DNA from: Paenibacillus beijingensis
GTDB lineage: Bacteria; Bacillota; Bacilli; Paenibacillales; Paenibacillaceae
Direction: 5' to 3'
DNA: 64,000 bases
Assembly (NCBI RefSeq): GCF_000961095.1
Contig: NZ_CP011058.1
Location: 1,017,501-1,081,500 of the forward strand
Shown here: positions 8,257 through 16,601 of the stretch, one piece after another
Layout: every line of letters starts with the position of its first letter
Position numbering within the stretch: position 1 is the stretch's first letter
Made by a program: the position numbers and the translations under genes
The notes under the pieces: generated by a model
The model's input: the letters and a program-made list of their open reading frames with translations, nothing else
Database searches by the model: none
What the model was told of the DNA's origin: nothing

Positions 8257-9185
8257 CAGGAGTTCTCCTTGTTGCGCGATATATTCCAATATCGTTCCGG
8301 CCACTCCATCTTGGGATGAAAATTATAGAGCAGGCCATGCGTACAGATAACGGAGTTGACCCAGCGGGTTTTAAACATAAGCGGTTTCTTCTCAAGCCAA
8401 TCAAGCGGGTCTACGACATCGGGAAATTCAAGGTATTGATCAAAAGTGCCTTCAAATCCTTTCGGCCAAAACCGCTTTAACGGGTGCTCAGGCACTCTTC
8501 CCCCGGATTTGACATGCTCGTAGGTTTGCTTCATCCATTCCAGTAAGGTTACATTTGTCAAGGTTTCCGTCATGGACTCCCAGCCTTTGAGCAAAGAACC
8601 GTGTTTTCCCCATTCAACTCGTACAATCGGACGTTGTTGATTATTCCTCGCTTCCTCTACGGCAGCATCCGATTGGATGACTCTGCTGTGGAAGAACGTC
8701 ATGACTCGAGTTACCGTCTCTTCTTCGCGGTCATACTCTACCCAAATCTCTTCATGATCGCAGGGCTCGCCATCATCGGGAAAATCGAAATCGTCCTCCC
8801 AGAACAGGTGATAGCCAATCAAGGGCTGTTCCGGATGATGCACCGCCACGACATCTTTTAATGGAAAGCACTCTCTCGGATTTACACGTAACTCGGGACA
8901 AAATTTTTTGATCCGTCTTTCCTCGTCCGGAGTGAGCGGCTGCAGCGGATCTTGATCCAGCACACGGCGATACTGTTCAGCCGCGCGGCGCAAGTTCCCA
9001 TCCAGATGGAGGTATTCCGCCTGCCAAGCCGTATAGAAAAGATTGTCCGGATCCGCTTTTTTCAGCAGCTCCAGCTGGTCGATGGCTATGCGAAAATAGT
9101 CCGTCTCTGAGATTTTTCCATTCGATACAAATTGGATCAATTCCTTTTGTGCATAAGAAAACTCATGTCTATAAATATGAAACAT
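8256..9185 (-). CDS. Unrecognised protein with TPR-like N-terminus
   Basis: 309 residues, no signal peptide or membrane segment. Residues about 30-85 (LELLKKADPDNLFYTAWQAEYLHLDGNLRRAAEQYRRVLDQDP) look like one or two tetratricopeptide helices. The middle has a dense acidic/aromatic stretch, HLFWEDDFDFPDDGEPCDHEE, followed by IWVEYD and a conserved-looking His (FFHSRV), which could bind metal. The C-terminus is rich in Trp and Pro. I do not recognise the family. It lies 6 bp after the phosphatase gene and overlaps the phosphodiesterase start by one base, so the three are translationally linked. Confidence 0.8.
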   Translation of the reverse strand: MFHIYRHEFSYAQKELIQFVSNGKISETDYFRIAIDQLELLKKADPDNLFYTAWQAEYLHLDGNLRRAAEQYRRVLDQDPLQPLTPDEERRIKKFCPELRVNPRECFPLKDVVAVHHPEQPLIGYHLFWEDDFDFPDDGEPCDHEEIWVEYDREEETVTRVMTFFHSRVIQSDAAVEEARNNQQRPIVRVEWGKHGSLLKGWESMTETLTNVTLLEWMKQTYEHVKSGGRVPEHPLKRFWPKGFEGTFDQYLEFPDVVDPLDWLEKKPLMFKTRWVNSVICTHGLLYNFHPKMEWPERYWNISRNKENS

Positions 9186-9191
9186 AGCTTC

Positions 9192-10010
9192 TCATTCCTT
9201 TCTCAAGAGTTCTAACAGCTCATTATGGACCTTTCCATTAGAAGCTACCAAGGTATCATGATGTAATTGATAAGGAGTCCCATTCCTTGTCGTTACTGCC
9301 CCGCCCGCTTCACTTAAGATCAGAACGCCGGCCGCCGTATCCCACGGGTGTAACCCTCCATGCCAAAAGCCGGTCAGACGCCCCATTGCAATCCAGCAAA
9401 GATCTAGGCTGGCCGCCCCAATCAAACGCACATTTCTGCAGCTTCCTGTGAACCGATCGATCTCTTGCACTAATTGCGAACCCCGCTTCCAATCAGTAGC
9501 TTGAAATCCTGTAGCGAGAAGCGCATCGTCGACCGTCTGTTCATTTCCAACCCGAAGAGGACTTCCATTTCGGAATGCCCCGAGGTTCAGGGATGCATAA
9601 AACAATTCATCAGTTAACGGATTGTATACTACCCCAATGATCGGTTTCCAATCCTTGACCACCCCGATGGAGACAGCATAATGAGGAATGCCGTGAATGA
9701 AATTGGTCGTTCCGTCAATCGGATCAATGATCCAGCCATAGCCGGATCCTTTCGATAACAGTGCTTCATAAGAATTCGATCGACCCGTGTCTTCTTCGGA
9801 TAATATCCAGTGATCTTCATATTCCTGTTCGATGATTCGTTTGATTAACGCCTCGCTTCCCTTGTCCACATCCGTAACCAAGTCGGAAGCATTCTTCTTT
9901 TGTTCGATATGTCCCATGTTCAGCTCATGTTCGCGTATATATTGTCCCGCTTTCTTGGCATATTCTATGGCCGATTGAAGCAGCTGTTCGTTCAAATCTT
10001 GTTCGTTCAA
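9192..10010 (-). CDS. Inositol monophosphatase family protein
   Basis: 272 residues. Mg-dependent phosphomonoesterase family: residues of the metal site are visible as SEEDTG (E72), DPIDGTTNF (D96, D99) and WDTAAG (D224), so it should be active. The start is TTG at 10010 with AAGGTG 7 nt upstream. Substrates in the family include inositol-1-phosphate, other sugar phosphates and nucleotides. It follows the ABC importer genes by 167 bp on the same strand and precedes the unrecognised gene and the GDPD; together they could take a glycerophosphoinositol-like diester to free polyol. Confidence 0.9.
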   Translation of the reverse strand: MNEQDLNEQLLQSAIEYAKKAGQYIREHELNMGHIEQKKNASDLVTDVDKGSEALIKRIIEQEYEDHWILSEEDTGRSNSYEALLSKGSGYGWIIDPIDGTTNFIHGIPHYAVSIGVVKDWKPIIGVVYNPLTDELFYASLNLGAFRNGSPLRVGNEQTVDDALLATGFQATDWKRGSQLVQEIDRFTGSCRNVRLIGAASLDLCWIAMGRLTGFWHGGLHPWDTAAGVLILSEAGGAVTTRNGTPYQLHHDTLVASNGKVHNELLELLRKE

Positions 10011-10177
10011 TTCAATTCACCTTCAATGTTTGTCTTTTGATTTACATCTTGGGCACGCCAATCGAAGGCCGACTGCTTCTCGTCCATTGTACAAGAATGA
10101 ACAGCGACGAAAATTAAATCGCTAAATCGGTGATCGCTGAAGATGGAAGTTGTACACCAGTCCATTGATTCTTAGGC

Positions 10178-11023
10178 TCATGATAGCTTTGCGTTCTCTT
10201 CTTTGATCATGCTGTGGATATAGAAATACCCCATCGCGGAGCATAGAATGAACGTAAAGAAAGCGACCGCCGCAGCCAGTTGTCTATCTTGGAAGACGCC
10301 GAAAATTTGCTCCATGGACACGCCCAGCATTTGCGGCGCATTGGCGCCGATAAGAAACGGGGCCGTAAATGAACCGATGATCCCCATAAATACAAACGTG
10401 ACAGCCACGAGCATCGTTCTGTAGGTAAGGGGCAGCACGAACCGGAAAAATATTCGCAAGCCGCCGGCCCCGACGTCCTTCGCGCTTTCGATAATCGAGT
10501 TCGGCACCCCGGCTAAAGCGGAACTGAGCAGCATCGTCGTAAAAGGAATATTAAACCATAAATTGGCGATAATAATTCCCTTCATGTCGAAAATGATGCG
10601 CGGCAACGGCCCCGCATGAGCCATGAGCAAAAGGCGGGCCAACCAACCGTGGTTGCCCAGCAGCTGGATCAATCCGTATGTTGCGATCACGGACGGGATA
10701 AAGATCGGGATCATGTAGGTTTCACGGATTATTTTCGCCACAATGCCGTTATGGAATCTCATATAAGCGGCCAGCGCATAGCTGATGATCAGAACAAGGA
10801 TGACGGAAATGATTGTTACTTTCAAAGTGAACAGGATGTTTGACCGCATCAGCTTATCGGTAAATAAATAGGCATAATTGGACAAATCGTAGCCGCCGGT
10901 CTTGTTGGTCAAGCTTTCTTTAAAAGAAATGATGATCGGAATAACGACGATGACGACCAGCAACAAAAAAGAGGGGAATACCATAAGTAACCCCAGTATC
11001 CCCCTTTTCACCTGCTTGCTCAT
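10178..11023 (-). CDS. ABC transporter permease (PotB-like)
   Basis: 281 residues, about six membrane segments, with the inner-membrane component signature around ESAKDVGAGGLRIFFRFVLPL (EAA loop). Its ATG overlaps the stop of the binding-protein gene by 4 bases (ATGA). It pairs with the permease at 13278-14102 as the two subunits of a polyamine/iron/AEP-type importer. No charged substrate-pocket residue can be deduced. Confidence 0.9.
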   Translation of the reverse strand: MSKQVKRGILGLLMVFPSFLLLVVIVVIPIIISFKESLTNKTGGYDLSNYAYLFTDKLMRSNILFTLKVTIISVILVLIISYALAAYMRFHNGIVAKIIRETYMIPIFIPSVIATYGLIQLLGNHGWLARLLLMAHAGPLPRIIFDMKGIIIANLWFNIPFTTMLLSSALAGVPNSIIESAKDVGAGGLRIFFRFVLPLTYRTMLVAVTFVFMGIIGSFTAPFLIGANAPQMLGVSMEQIFGVFQDRQLAAAVAFFTFILCSAMGYFYIHSMIKEENAKLS

Positions 11024-12189
11024 TGGGCAGCGACTTCACTTTGCCAGCGTTTGTTCACTTCTTTGTCCAGCGCGCCGATATTGAACGTGCGGTATCCGGA
11101 TGCTGTGCTTTTTAAGGCGTCCTGCACATCTTGCGGCATATTCGAAATCTGAATGCCCGGGAAGCCGTGCAAGCTGTTGACGACAACGGATTGCGCTTCC
11201 GGAGACAGCACATAGTTCAGGAATTTATAGACCGCTTCTTTCTTCGTCGACAGCTGGTTCACCATCAAAAAGGCGGGACCACCGTTAAATCCCGGGGTGA
11301 TTTGGGCCATTTTGATCGAATTCGGCAACTGGCCTTTGGATACTTGATCAAGAACCATATCGGACCATGCCGGAATCATGTCAACTTCGCCGCTGGCCAG
11401 CAAATCGAGCGTTCCTTGATTTTTCTTCGGGTAAACGCCATTGCCGTACACATATTTTCCAAGTTCCTTCAATGTTGCAATGCCTGGATCCCATTGCTTC
11501 ACCATGCTTGGATCGGAATTATGAAACGCATCGGCAGGCAACGTTTTATAGAGAGACGTCGTTACAAAAGAGTTTCCGGAACCGCCGGTGGACGGATCGT
11601 TATAAGCGAATCTTTGCGGATTCGCCTTGATCCAGGCGTACAATTCATCCAGATTGGCCGGAGGAGTCTTCACTTTGTCGCTGTTATAAGCCAGTACTAC
11701 GGCAGAGGCGCGATACGGAACCGCCATATTCGCGACATCCTTCATCGTCGCAGCATCTACTTTGCTCAAATTCGGAATTTTATCGGTGCTTAATGTATCC
11801 CACAAGCCGTCATTTTGGCCGCGCGTCACAGCACTCAGAGCATCTTCATAGATATCGATATCTCCGGAGCCTTTATTCGCTTGTTTGGCCGCAACAATGC
11901 GGTCATAAGTGGGTTGAGCTCCTGTACCTGAAGCAGTGAATACCAAATTAACTTTCACATCCGGGACTTGCTCCTCGAATTTCGGGATGACCGTATTCCA
12001 GAAATCCTTCACGTTTTGCGAGCTTGTCACATAAAGAGAAATCTCCGTCGGCTTCGCAGACGCGGTTGCGTTAGCGGAACTTGAATTTGCTGATTCTGCA
12101 GGTGCATTGCTGCTGCCGCAGCCGGATAAAATAGCGCCTGTGACGGTAAAAAGGGTTGTAAGCATAATGGCTGTTTTCTTGCTGAACAT
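11020..12189 (-). CDS. ABC transporter solute-binding lipoprotein
   Basis: 389 residues. Lipoprotein signal MFSKKTAIMLTTLFTVTGAILSGC (lipobox LSGC) with AAGGAGG well placed before ATG 12189. The mature protein resembles the PotD/AfuA/PhnS type of binding protein (EISLYVTSSQNVKDFWNTVIPKFEEQVPDVKVNL). It should capture the substrate outside the membrane and deliver it to the 10178 and 13278 permeases. Substrate uncertain; the phosphatase and phosphodiesterase downstream suggest an organophosphate. Confidence 0.9.
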   Translation of the reverse strand: MFSKKTAIMLTTLFTVTGAILSGCGSSNAPAESANSSSANATASAKPTEISLYVTSSQNVKDFWNTVIPKFEEQVPDVKVNLVFTASGTGAQPTYDRIVAAKQANKGSGDIDIYEDALSAVTRGQNDGLWDTLSTDKIPNLSKVDAATMKDVANMAVPYRASAVVLAYNSDKVKTPPANLDELYAWIKANPQRFAYNDPSTGGSGNSFVTTSLYKTLPADAFHNSDPSMVKQWDPGIATLKELGKYVYGNGVYPKKNQGTLDLLASGEVDMIPAWSDMVLDQVSKGQLPNSIKMAQITPGFNGGPAFLMVNQLSTKKEAVYKFLNYVLSPEAQSVVVNSLHGFPGIQISNMPQDVQDALKSTASGYRTFNIGALDKEVNKRWQSEVAAQ

Positions 12190-12207
12190 ATTGAAATTCC
12201 TCCTTGA

Positions 12208-13245
12208 TCATGTTTGGGATTCCGGGAAAGTTAATGCTTTTGCAAAGCTGATACTTACTTCTTGGCCTTTATGAAGCTCTTTGACAAAATCGCGCGGCTG
12301 AAATGACCGAATGGTTCCATGCTCCTGCAAGTGGATGGACACTTCAGCGTAATGACCCAGCACCATAATTTGACTGATCGTACCTGGAAGACCTTGTTTC
12401 TCTTTGCCGTTTACGATTACATCCTCAGGGCGGACCGCCAGTTTTATGTTCCCTGTAAGCCGTTTGGAATTGGGGAATGTTAGTTGTCCCACGATCACCC
12501 GATCGGATGCTACCACCCCCTTAATAAAGTTCATTTTACCGATAAATTGCGCTACGAAGAGCGTTTCGGGTTCATCGTAAATATGTTGCGGGGAGGCAAT
12601 CTGCTCGATGTTTCCATGGTTCATGACGACGATGCGATCGGAAATCGACAGCGCCTCCTCCTGATCATGGGTTACAAACACCATCGTCAGGCCGGTACTC
12701 GCCTGGATCTCCCGCAGCTCTTCTCTCATCTCGTGCCGAAGCTTGGCATCGAGTGCGGAAAAGGGCTCGTCCAGCAGCAAGACGGCCGGTTTCAGCAGCA
12801 GCGATCTGGCAACTGCGATCCGCTGCTGCTGGCCTCCGGACAGCTGAGTCGGATATTTGCGCTCCGCCCCAGGCAAACGGACGAGCTTCAGCACCTCGGA
12901 TATCGCTTTTTCCATCTCAGCCTTCTTCATCTTTCGTATTTTTAAGCCGAACGCCAAATTTTCGTAAACGGTCATATGCGGCCAAAGGTTGTAGCCTTGG
13001 AACACCATGGAAGTTGGGCGTTTTTCCGGGGGAACCTTAATAACGCTTTTGCCTTCAATGAGAATATCCCCGGAATCCGGTTCGAGAAACCCGCCAATGC
13101 TGCGCAGCACTGTCGTTTTGCCGCAGCCGGACGGACCAAGCAGCGTAATCAGTTCCCCTTTCTTTACATCGAGGTTGATGCCTGTTACACCCTCCCCCGT
13201 TTTATAGCGCTTCGCCAGCTGTTGAATGGAAAGTTGAATGCCCAT
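12208..13245 (-). CDS. ABC transporter ATP-binding protein (PotA/UgpC-like)
   Basis: 345 residues if started at ATG 13245 (MGIQLSIQQLAKRY), which has GGGGG 6 nt upstream. An in-frame ATG at 13281 overlaps the previous stop (ATGA) but lacks a ribosome site. Walker A GPSGCGKTT (about 37-45), signature LSGGQQQR, Walker B VLLLDEPFSALD and H-loop FVTHD are all intact. The C-terminal part has a TOBE-like domain (KLAVRPEDVIV). It energises import with the two adjacent permeases. Confidence 0.92.
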   Translation of the reverse strand: MGIQLSIQQLAKRYKTGEGVTGINLDVKKGELITLLGPSGCGKTTVLRSIGGFLEPDSGDILIEGKSVIKVPPEKRPTSMVFQGYNLWPHMTVYENLAFGLKIRKMKKAEMEKAISEVLKLVRLPGAERKYPTQLSGGQQQRIAVARSLLLKPAVLLLDEPFSALDAKLRHEMREELREIQASTGLTMVFVTHDQEEALSISDRIVVMNHGNIEQIASPQHIYDEPETLFVAQFIGKMNFIKGVVASDRVIVGQLTFPNSKRLTGNIKLAVRPEDVIVNGKEKQGLPGTISQIMVLGHYAEVSIHLQEHGTIRSFQPRDFVKELHKGQEVSISFAKALTFPESQT

Positions 13246-13277
13246 ATTGGCCCCCTTTTTTTCTATCGATATTGCCG

Positions 13278-14102
13278 TCATTTGATTTGGAATCCGCTGG
13301 CCATAATATCCGCGCTGACAAATCGCTTTGCGGCGAGCAGCAGAATGATCGTAGGCGCCGTTAAAATGATTGAAAATACTGCCCCGGCATATGCAGGATA
13401 ATCGGCGATGATCGAGTACATGATGATCGGCATCGTTTTATAATTGGGGATACCGACAAGAAATGTGCCCTGCGCCTCATCGAGCGAATTCAGGAAAGTA
13501 AATATCGAAGCGACAAAAATGCCCGGCATCGCCATCGGAAGCGTGATGCTGCGGAATACTCGGAACGGACTCGCACCCACATCCCTTGCCGACTCTTCCT
13601 GAGCCGTATGAACATTGCGGAAGGCTGCCGTTGGAATCCAGGTCATATACATGAGCACGTTGATCATATGAATCAACACGACCCCAACCATCGTGTTCAT
13701 TAAGTTCAGCTTGTAAAACAAAACCGCAATTGTTACATACAGCCCCATTTTCGGAAAGGCGTGTGTGAGCAGAAACGAGAACAAAAAGAAGCGGCTTAGC
13801 GGGAAACGAATCCGGGCAAACGCATAGGCGGCCGGAATACAGAGAATAATCGATAGTCCTGTCACTATGAAAGCGATAATAAAGGACAAACCAATCGATT
13901 TGGCGACATCCTCTTGTTGAAACACAAACGTCCACCATTTCAACGACCACTCCTGCGGAAGCACGTCAGGGTAGTTCCATTTGCCGGTAAATGCCAGAAT
14001 GGCCAGGTTCAACAACGGTCCTAGGAAGAAAATTACAAATACAACGAGGATGATGAATTCGACAATTTTCCGGGGACCTATAGCTTTTAAGTACCAATTC
14101 AT
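13278..14102 (-). CDS. ABC transporter permease (PotC-like)
   Basis: 274 residues, six predicted membrane segments. EAA loop seen as EESARDVGASPFRVFRSITLPM. First gene of the importer operon; AGGAG lies about 13 nt before ATG 14102. Overlaps the possible upstream start of the ATPase by 4 bases. The leader in front contains two operator-like palindromes, so it is likely repressed by the LacI-type protein at 14421-15440. Confidence 0.9.
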   Translation of the reverse strand: MNWYLKAIGPRKIVEFIILVVFVIFFLGPLLNLAILAFTGKWNYPDVLPQEWSLKWWTFVFQQEDVAKSIGLSFIIAFIVTGLSIILCIPAAYAFARIRFPLSRFFLFSFLLTHAFPKMGLYVTIAVLFYKLNLMNTMVGVVLIHMINVLMYMTWIPTAAFRNVHTAQEESARDVGASPFRVFRSITLPMAMPGIFVASIFTFLNSLDEAQGTFLVGIPNYKTMPIIMYSIIADYPAYAGAVFSIILTAPTIILLLAAKRFVSADIMASGFQIK

Positions 14103-14239
14103 TTCAGCAGACCTGCTCCTTCAATCCAATTTTTTTGCATTTGCCAATTGCCGAACGATCAGCTTTGGCTCAAGCTTTATATTGCGAACGGGAATTGGCT
14201 CTTTTCAAATGAATTTATTCAGAATAAACGTGACGAAAT

Positions 14240-14257
14240 TGTGGGAACGGTACCACA
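14240..14257. promoter_or_regulatory. LacI-type operator candidate 1
   Basis: TGTGGGAACGGTACCACA, an imperfect palindrome with arms TGTGG/CCACA and a central AC-CG-GT core, lies between the divergently positioned importer operon and its LacI regulator. Shares TGTGGGAACG with the second site read on the minus strand. Confidence 0.6.
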
Positions 14258-14301
14258 TTATGCAAAAATAAATATTGTCAGTCGCTTGTTAAACAACGCA
14301 A

Positions 14302-14319
14302 TCGGGGAACGTTCCCACA
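14302..14319. promoter_or_regulatory. LacI-type operator candidate 2
   Basis: Contains the perfect 12-bp palindrome GGGAACGTTCCC (14305-14316). On the minus strand the extended site begins TGTGGGAACG exactly like the first operator, 62 bp away. Two sites on the same intergenic gap suggest DNA looping or dual control of operon and regulator. Confidence 0.6.
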
Positions 14320-14420
14320 TTCTGTGCTTAGCGCTTATCTTTCTTTTGTTTCACACATTAATATTAGGTCTGAAATGTTAGCGGGATATAAACTCTATTT
14401 TAAGGTTAAGTAAATAACCA

Positions 14421-15440
14421 TCATCTATTATATCCCTTTGTAGATTCGCGAACGATTAACCGCTGCTCGTATTCGATAAGTCTCGGCTTTACATGTTCGT
14501 TATTGATTAACTGTCCAAGTAATGTAACTGCATCTTCGCCCATTCTTAACTTGTCCACATGAACCGTCGTCAAAGGAGGGTATGCCATCTCAGAATAATC
14601 GATGTTGTCGAAGCCGGCGACAGCCATTTGATCGGGAATTCGGACCCCTTTTTCCAATAAAGCCTTCGTGGCGCCAAGCGCCAACATGTCATTGGTGGCA
14701 AATAAGGCCGTTGGTTTCCTGTTTGAGAATTGCTCCAAGCTCTGGGTCAGACCCTTGTAACCGTCGGCAAACATTGAGGTAGGCGAAAAATAAGTCATAC
14801 CAGGTTGGACTTCGCATCCCAATTCGCTCATTCTTTCGCAAAACCCCCGGTATCGCAATTGGTGACTTCGGTGTTTCTGAGGACCCGCAATGACGCAAAC
14901 ATTACGGTGACCCAATTCGTAGATATGGTCTGCCATCATTCTGCCGCCTTGTAAATCTTGATTCACAAGCTGAATAATGTCCTCTTTATCCGTCGTTCCG
15001 TTAACCATGACATAAGGCACTTGAGATTCATCGATATGTCTGATAATTTCCTGATTTAAACGACTGATCAAAATCAGCCCGTCGACTCTTTTTTCAAACA
15101 TAAAATCCGCAGAGCTTAACGACATTTCCATGTCGGTTGTCACAAAGACAGAAACATTCATGCTTTCCGCTTTCATTAATATGGCATCCAGTATTTTCCC
15201 GTAAAAAGGATGGGATGCAATGGGATGATATTGGCGATAGATGATGACCCCAATCGTATTTGTACGCTGCGAAACCATTGCCCTTGCGACACCGTTCGGT
15301 TTATAGTTAAGCTCCTTGATAGCGTTTAATACTTTAGCATATGTTTCTTTGCTGGCATATCCTTTTCCCGATATAACCCGTGAGACCGTTGATTTTGAAA
15401 CACCTGCCGCTAAGGCAATATCTTTAATCGTATTGTTCAA
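14421..15440 (-). CDS. LacI-family transcriptional regulator
   Basis: 339 residues. Start chosen at TTG 15440 because GAGGAG lies 6 nt upstream; a TTG 21 nt further upstream has no such site. Helix-turn-helix TIKDIALAAGVSKSTVSRVISGKGYAS at the N-terminus, hinge KPNGVARAM, then the periplasmic-binding-protein-like effector domain. It lies next to the importer operon on the same strand, with operator-like palindromes at 14240 and 14305 between them, so it probably represses that operon in the absence of its ligand. Confidence 0.92.
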   Translation of the reverse strand: MNNTIKDIALAAGVSKSTVSRVISGKGYASKETYAKVLNAIKELNYKPNGVARAMVSQRTNTIGVIIYRQYHPIASHPFYGKILDAILMKAESMNVSVFVTTDMEMSLSSADFMFEKRVDGLILISRLNQEIIRHIDESQVPYVMVNGTTDKEDIIQLVNQDLQGGRMMADHIYELGHRNVCVIAGPQKHRSHQLRYRGFCERMSELGCEVQPGMTYFSPTSMFADGYKGLTQSLEQFSNRKPTALFATNDMLALGATKALLEKGVRIPDQMAVAGFDNIDYSEMAYPPLTTVHVDKLRMGEDAVTLLGQLINNEHVKPRLIEYEQRLIVRESTKGYNR

Positions 15441-15660
15441 TCGTCTCTCCTCGGCTTTCAAAATTTGACTAACAAATTAGCTCCGCAAAGGGTTAGCAAA
15501 GTAATTGCTAAAATATAGTATACAACTCTCTTCTTCTTCTTGAAAACATAAAGATTAAATTGCTTGATTATCCAACTAACTCAGGATAAGTAGCGGTTGA
15601 AACGATAACAACGGGAATCCTCGCCTATTCTAACATTATTTTTATATCGGACACAGCCGT

Positions 15661-15690
15661 TTGACACTCCGGTCAGCCGTATCGTATAAT
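15661..15690 (+). promoter_or_regulatory. Sigma-A type promoter for the SRPBCC/ArsR operon
   Basis: Consensus TTGACA (15661-15666) and TATAAT (15685-15690) with an 18-bp spacer. It points at the gene starting at 15799 and overlaps no other coding sequence. Confidence 0.8.
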
Positions 15691-15697
15691 CCAATAC

Positions 15698-15713
15698 GAA
15701 ACCATTTGGTTTC
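15698..15713. promoter_or_regulatory. Operator candidate for the ArsR-family repressor
   Basis: Perfect palindrome GAAACCA-TT-TGGTTTC just downstream of the -10 hexamer, where a bound repressor would block transcription. The operon encodes an ArsR-family protein, the natural candidate for binding it (autoregulation). Confidence 0.6.
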
Positions 15714-15798
15714 ATTTTAGGCATAACAAGTACGGCCGCTCATCTTTGAATGCGCAGGAAATTTACTAATGAAGATTAACGTGGTGGAGGGATAAGGC

Positions 15799-16224
15799 AT
15801 GGAAAATCGTACGCAGGAAGCACTGCCGGATATTCGGAAAACTCAAATTTTCAAGGCGCCCATCGGCAAAGTATGGGACGCCGTTGCGACATCGGAAGGA
15901 ATAGCCATCTGGTTTATGCCCAATGATTTTCAGCCCGAGCCGGGCTATGAATTTCATCTGAACGCCGGACCGTTCGGCATGTCCCCCTGCAAAGTAACGG
16001 AGCTCGATCCGCCTAACCGCTTATCGTTCCGTTGGGGCAAAGATTGGACGCTTACGTTTGAATTGAAGGCGCTCGGCGATCAAACCGAGTTTACGCTCAT
16101 TCATTCCGGATGGAATGCCGCCTCCGTGACGGAAGCCGGCGAATCGCACGCGATTGTACGCGACCGCATGAATCAAGGCTGGGCCGGACTTGTGACCAAG
16201 CTTGGCGCATTCGTCGAGGCGTAA
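15799..16224 (+). CDS. SRPBCC (AHSA1-like) domain protein
   Basis: 141 residues covering one START/Bet v1-like hydrophobic-pocket domain: IRKTQIFKAPIGKVWDAVATSEGIAIWFMPNDF, then GGxx-type FHLNAGPFGMSPCKVTELDPPNRLSFRW and ELKALGDQTEFTLIHSGW. GGAGGGATAAGGC precedes the ATG. In Firmicutes this family is commonly paired with an ArsR repressor as here (5 bp downstream). Ligand unknown. Confidence 0.9.
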   Translation: MENRTQEALPDIRKTQIFKAPIGKVWDAVATSEGIAIWFMPNDFQPEPGYEFHLNAGPFGMSPCKVTELDPPNRLSFRWGKDWTLTFELKALGDQTEFTLIHSGWNAASVTEAGESHAIVRDRMNQGWAGLVTKLGAFVEA

Positions 16225-16229
16225 GGCGT

Positions 16230-16601
16230 ATGAGCTCCGCTCCGAAGCATGATGTGTTTCAAGCGATCGCCGATCCTACCCGGCGCCGGCTGCTGCAGCT
16301 GCTTGCCGATCAGGAGCTTCCCGTCACCGTCATCAGCGGCCATTTTCCGATGAGCCGCACGGCCGTCTCCAAGCATTTGAACATTCTTGCCGAGGCGGGG
16401 CTCGTCAAAGAGCGGAAAATCGGCCGCGAACGGCGCTACAGGATGGAAACGGAACCGCTGCAGGAGCTTCGGCGGTGGCTTTCCTATTATGACCGCTATT
16501 GGGATAACAAGATGGCCGCTTTGCAAAAATTCGTAGAGTCCGGCTCAGGTGATGATCCCTCCGATCCGACCGGGCCTTCAGCTCCGAAAGCGGCGGAGTA
16601 G
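16230..16601 (+). CDS. ArsR-family transcriptional regulator
   Basis: 123 residues from ATG 16230, 5 bp after the SRPBCC stop. Winged helix: DVFQAIADPTRRRLLQLLADQELPVTVISGHFPMSRTAVSKHLNILAEAGLVKERKIGRERRYRME. No metal-binding CVC motif, so it belongs with the SRPBCC-associated, non-metal-sensing ArsR proteins. It likely represses its own operon through the palindrome at 15698. The last 24 bp overlap the convergent MFS gene. Confidence 0.9.
   Translation: MSSAPKHDVFQAIADPTRRRLLQLLADQELPVTVISGHFPMSRTAVSKHLNILAEAGLVKERKIGRERRYRMETEPLQELRRWLSYYDRYWDNKMAALQKFVESGSGDDPSDPTGPSAPKAAE

Noticed and set aside
10011..10177. Promoter or terminator between importer and phosphatase genes
   Set aside because: Short TGTACA-type and GCGAT-type repeats are present but no convincing hexamers or stem with T-run.
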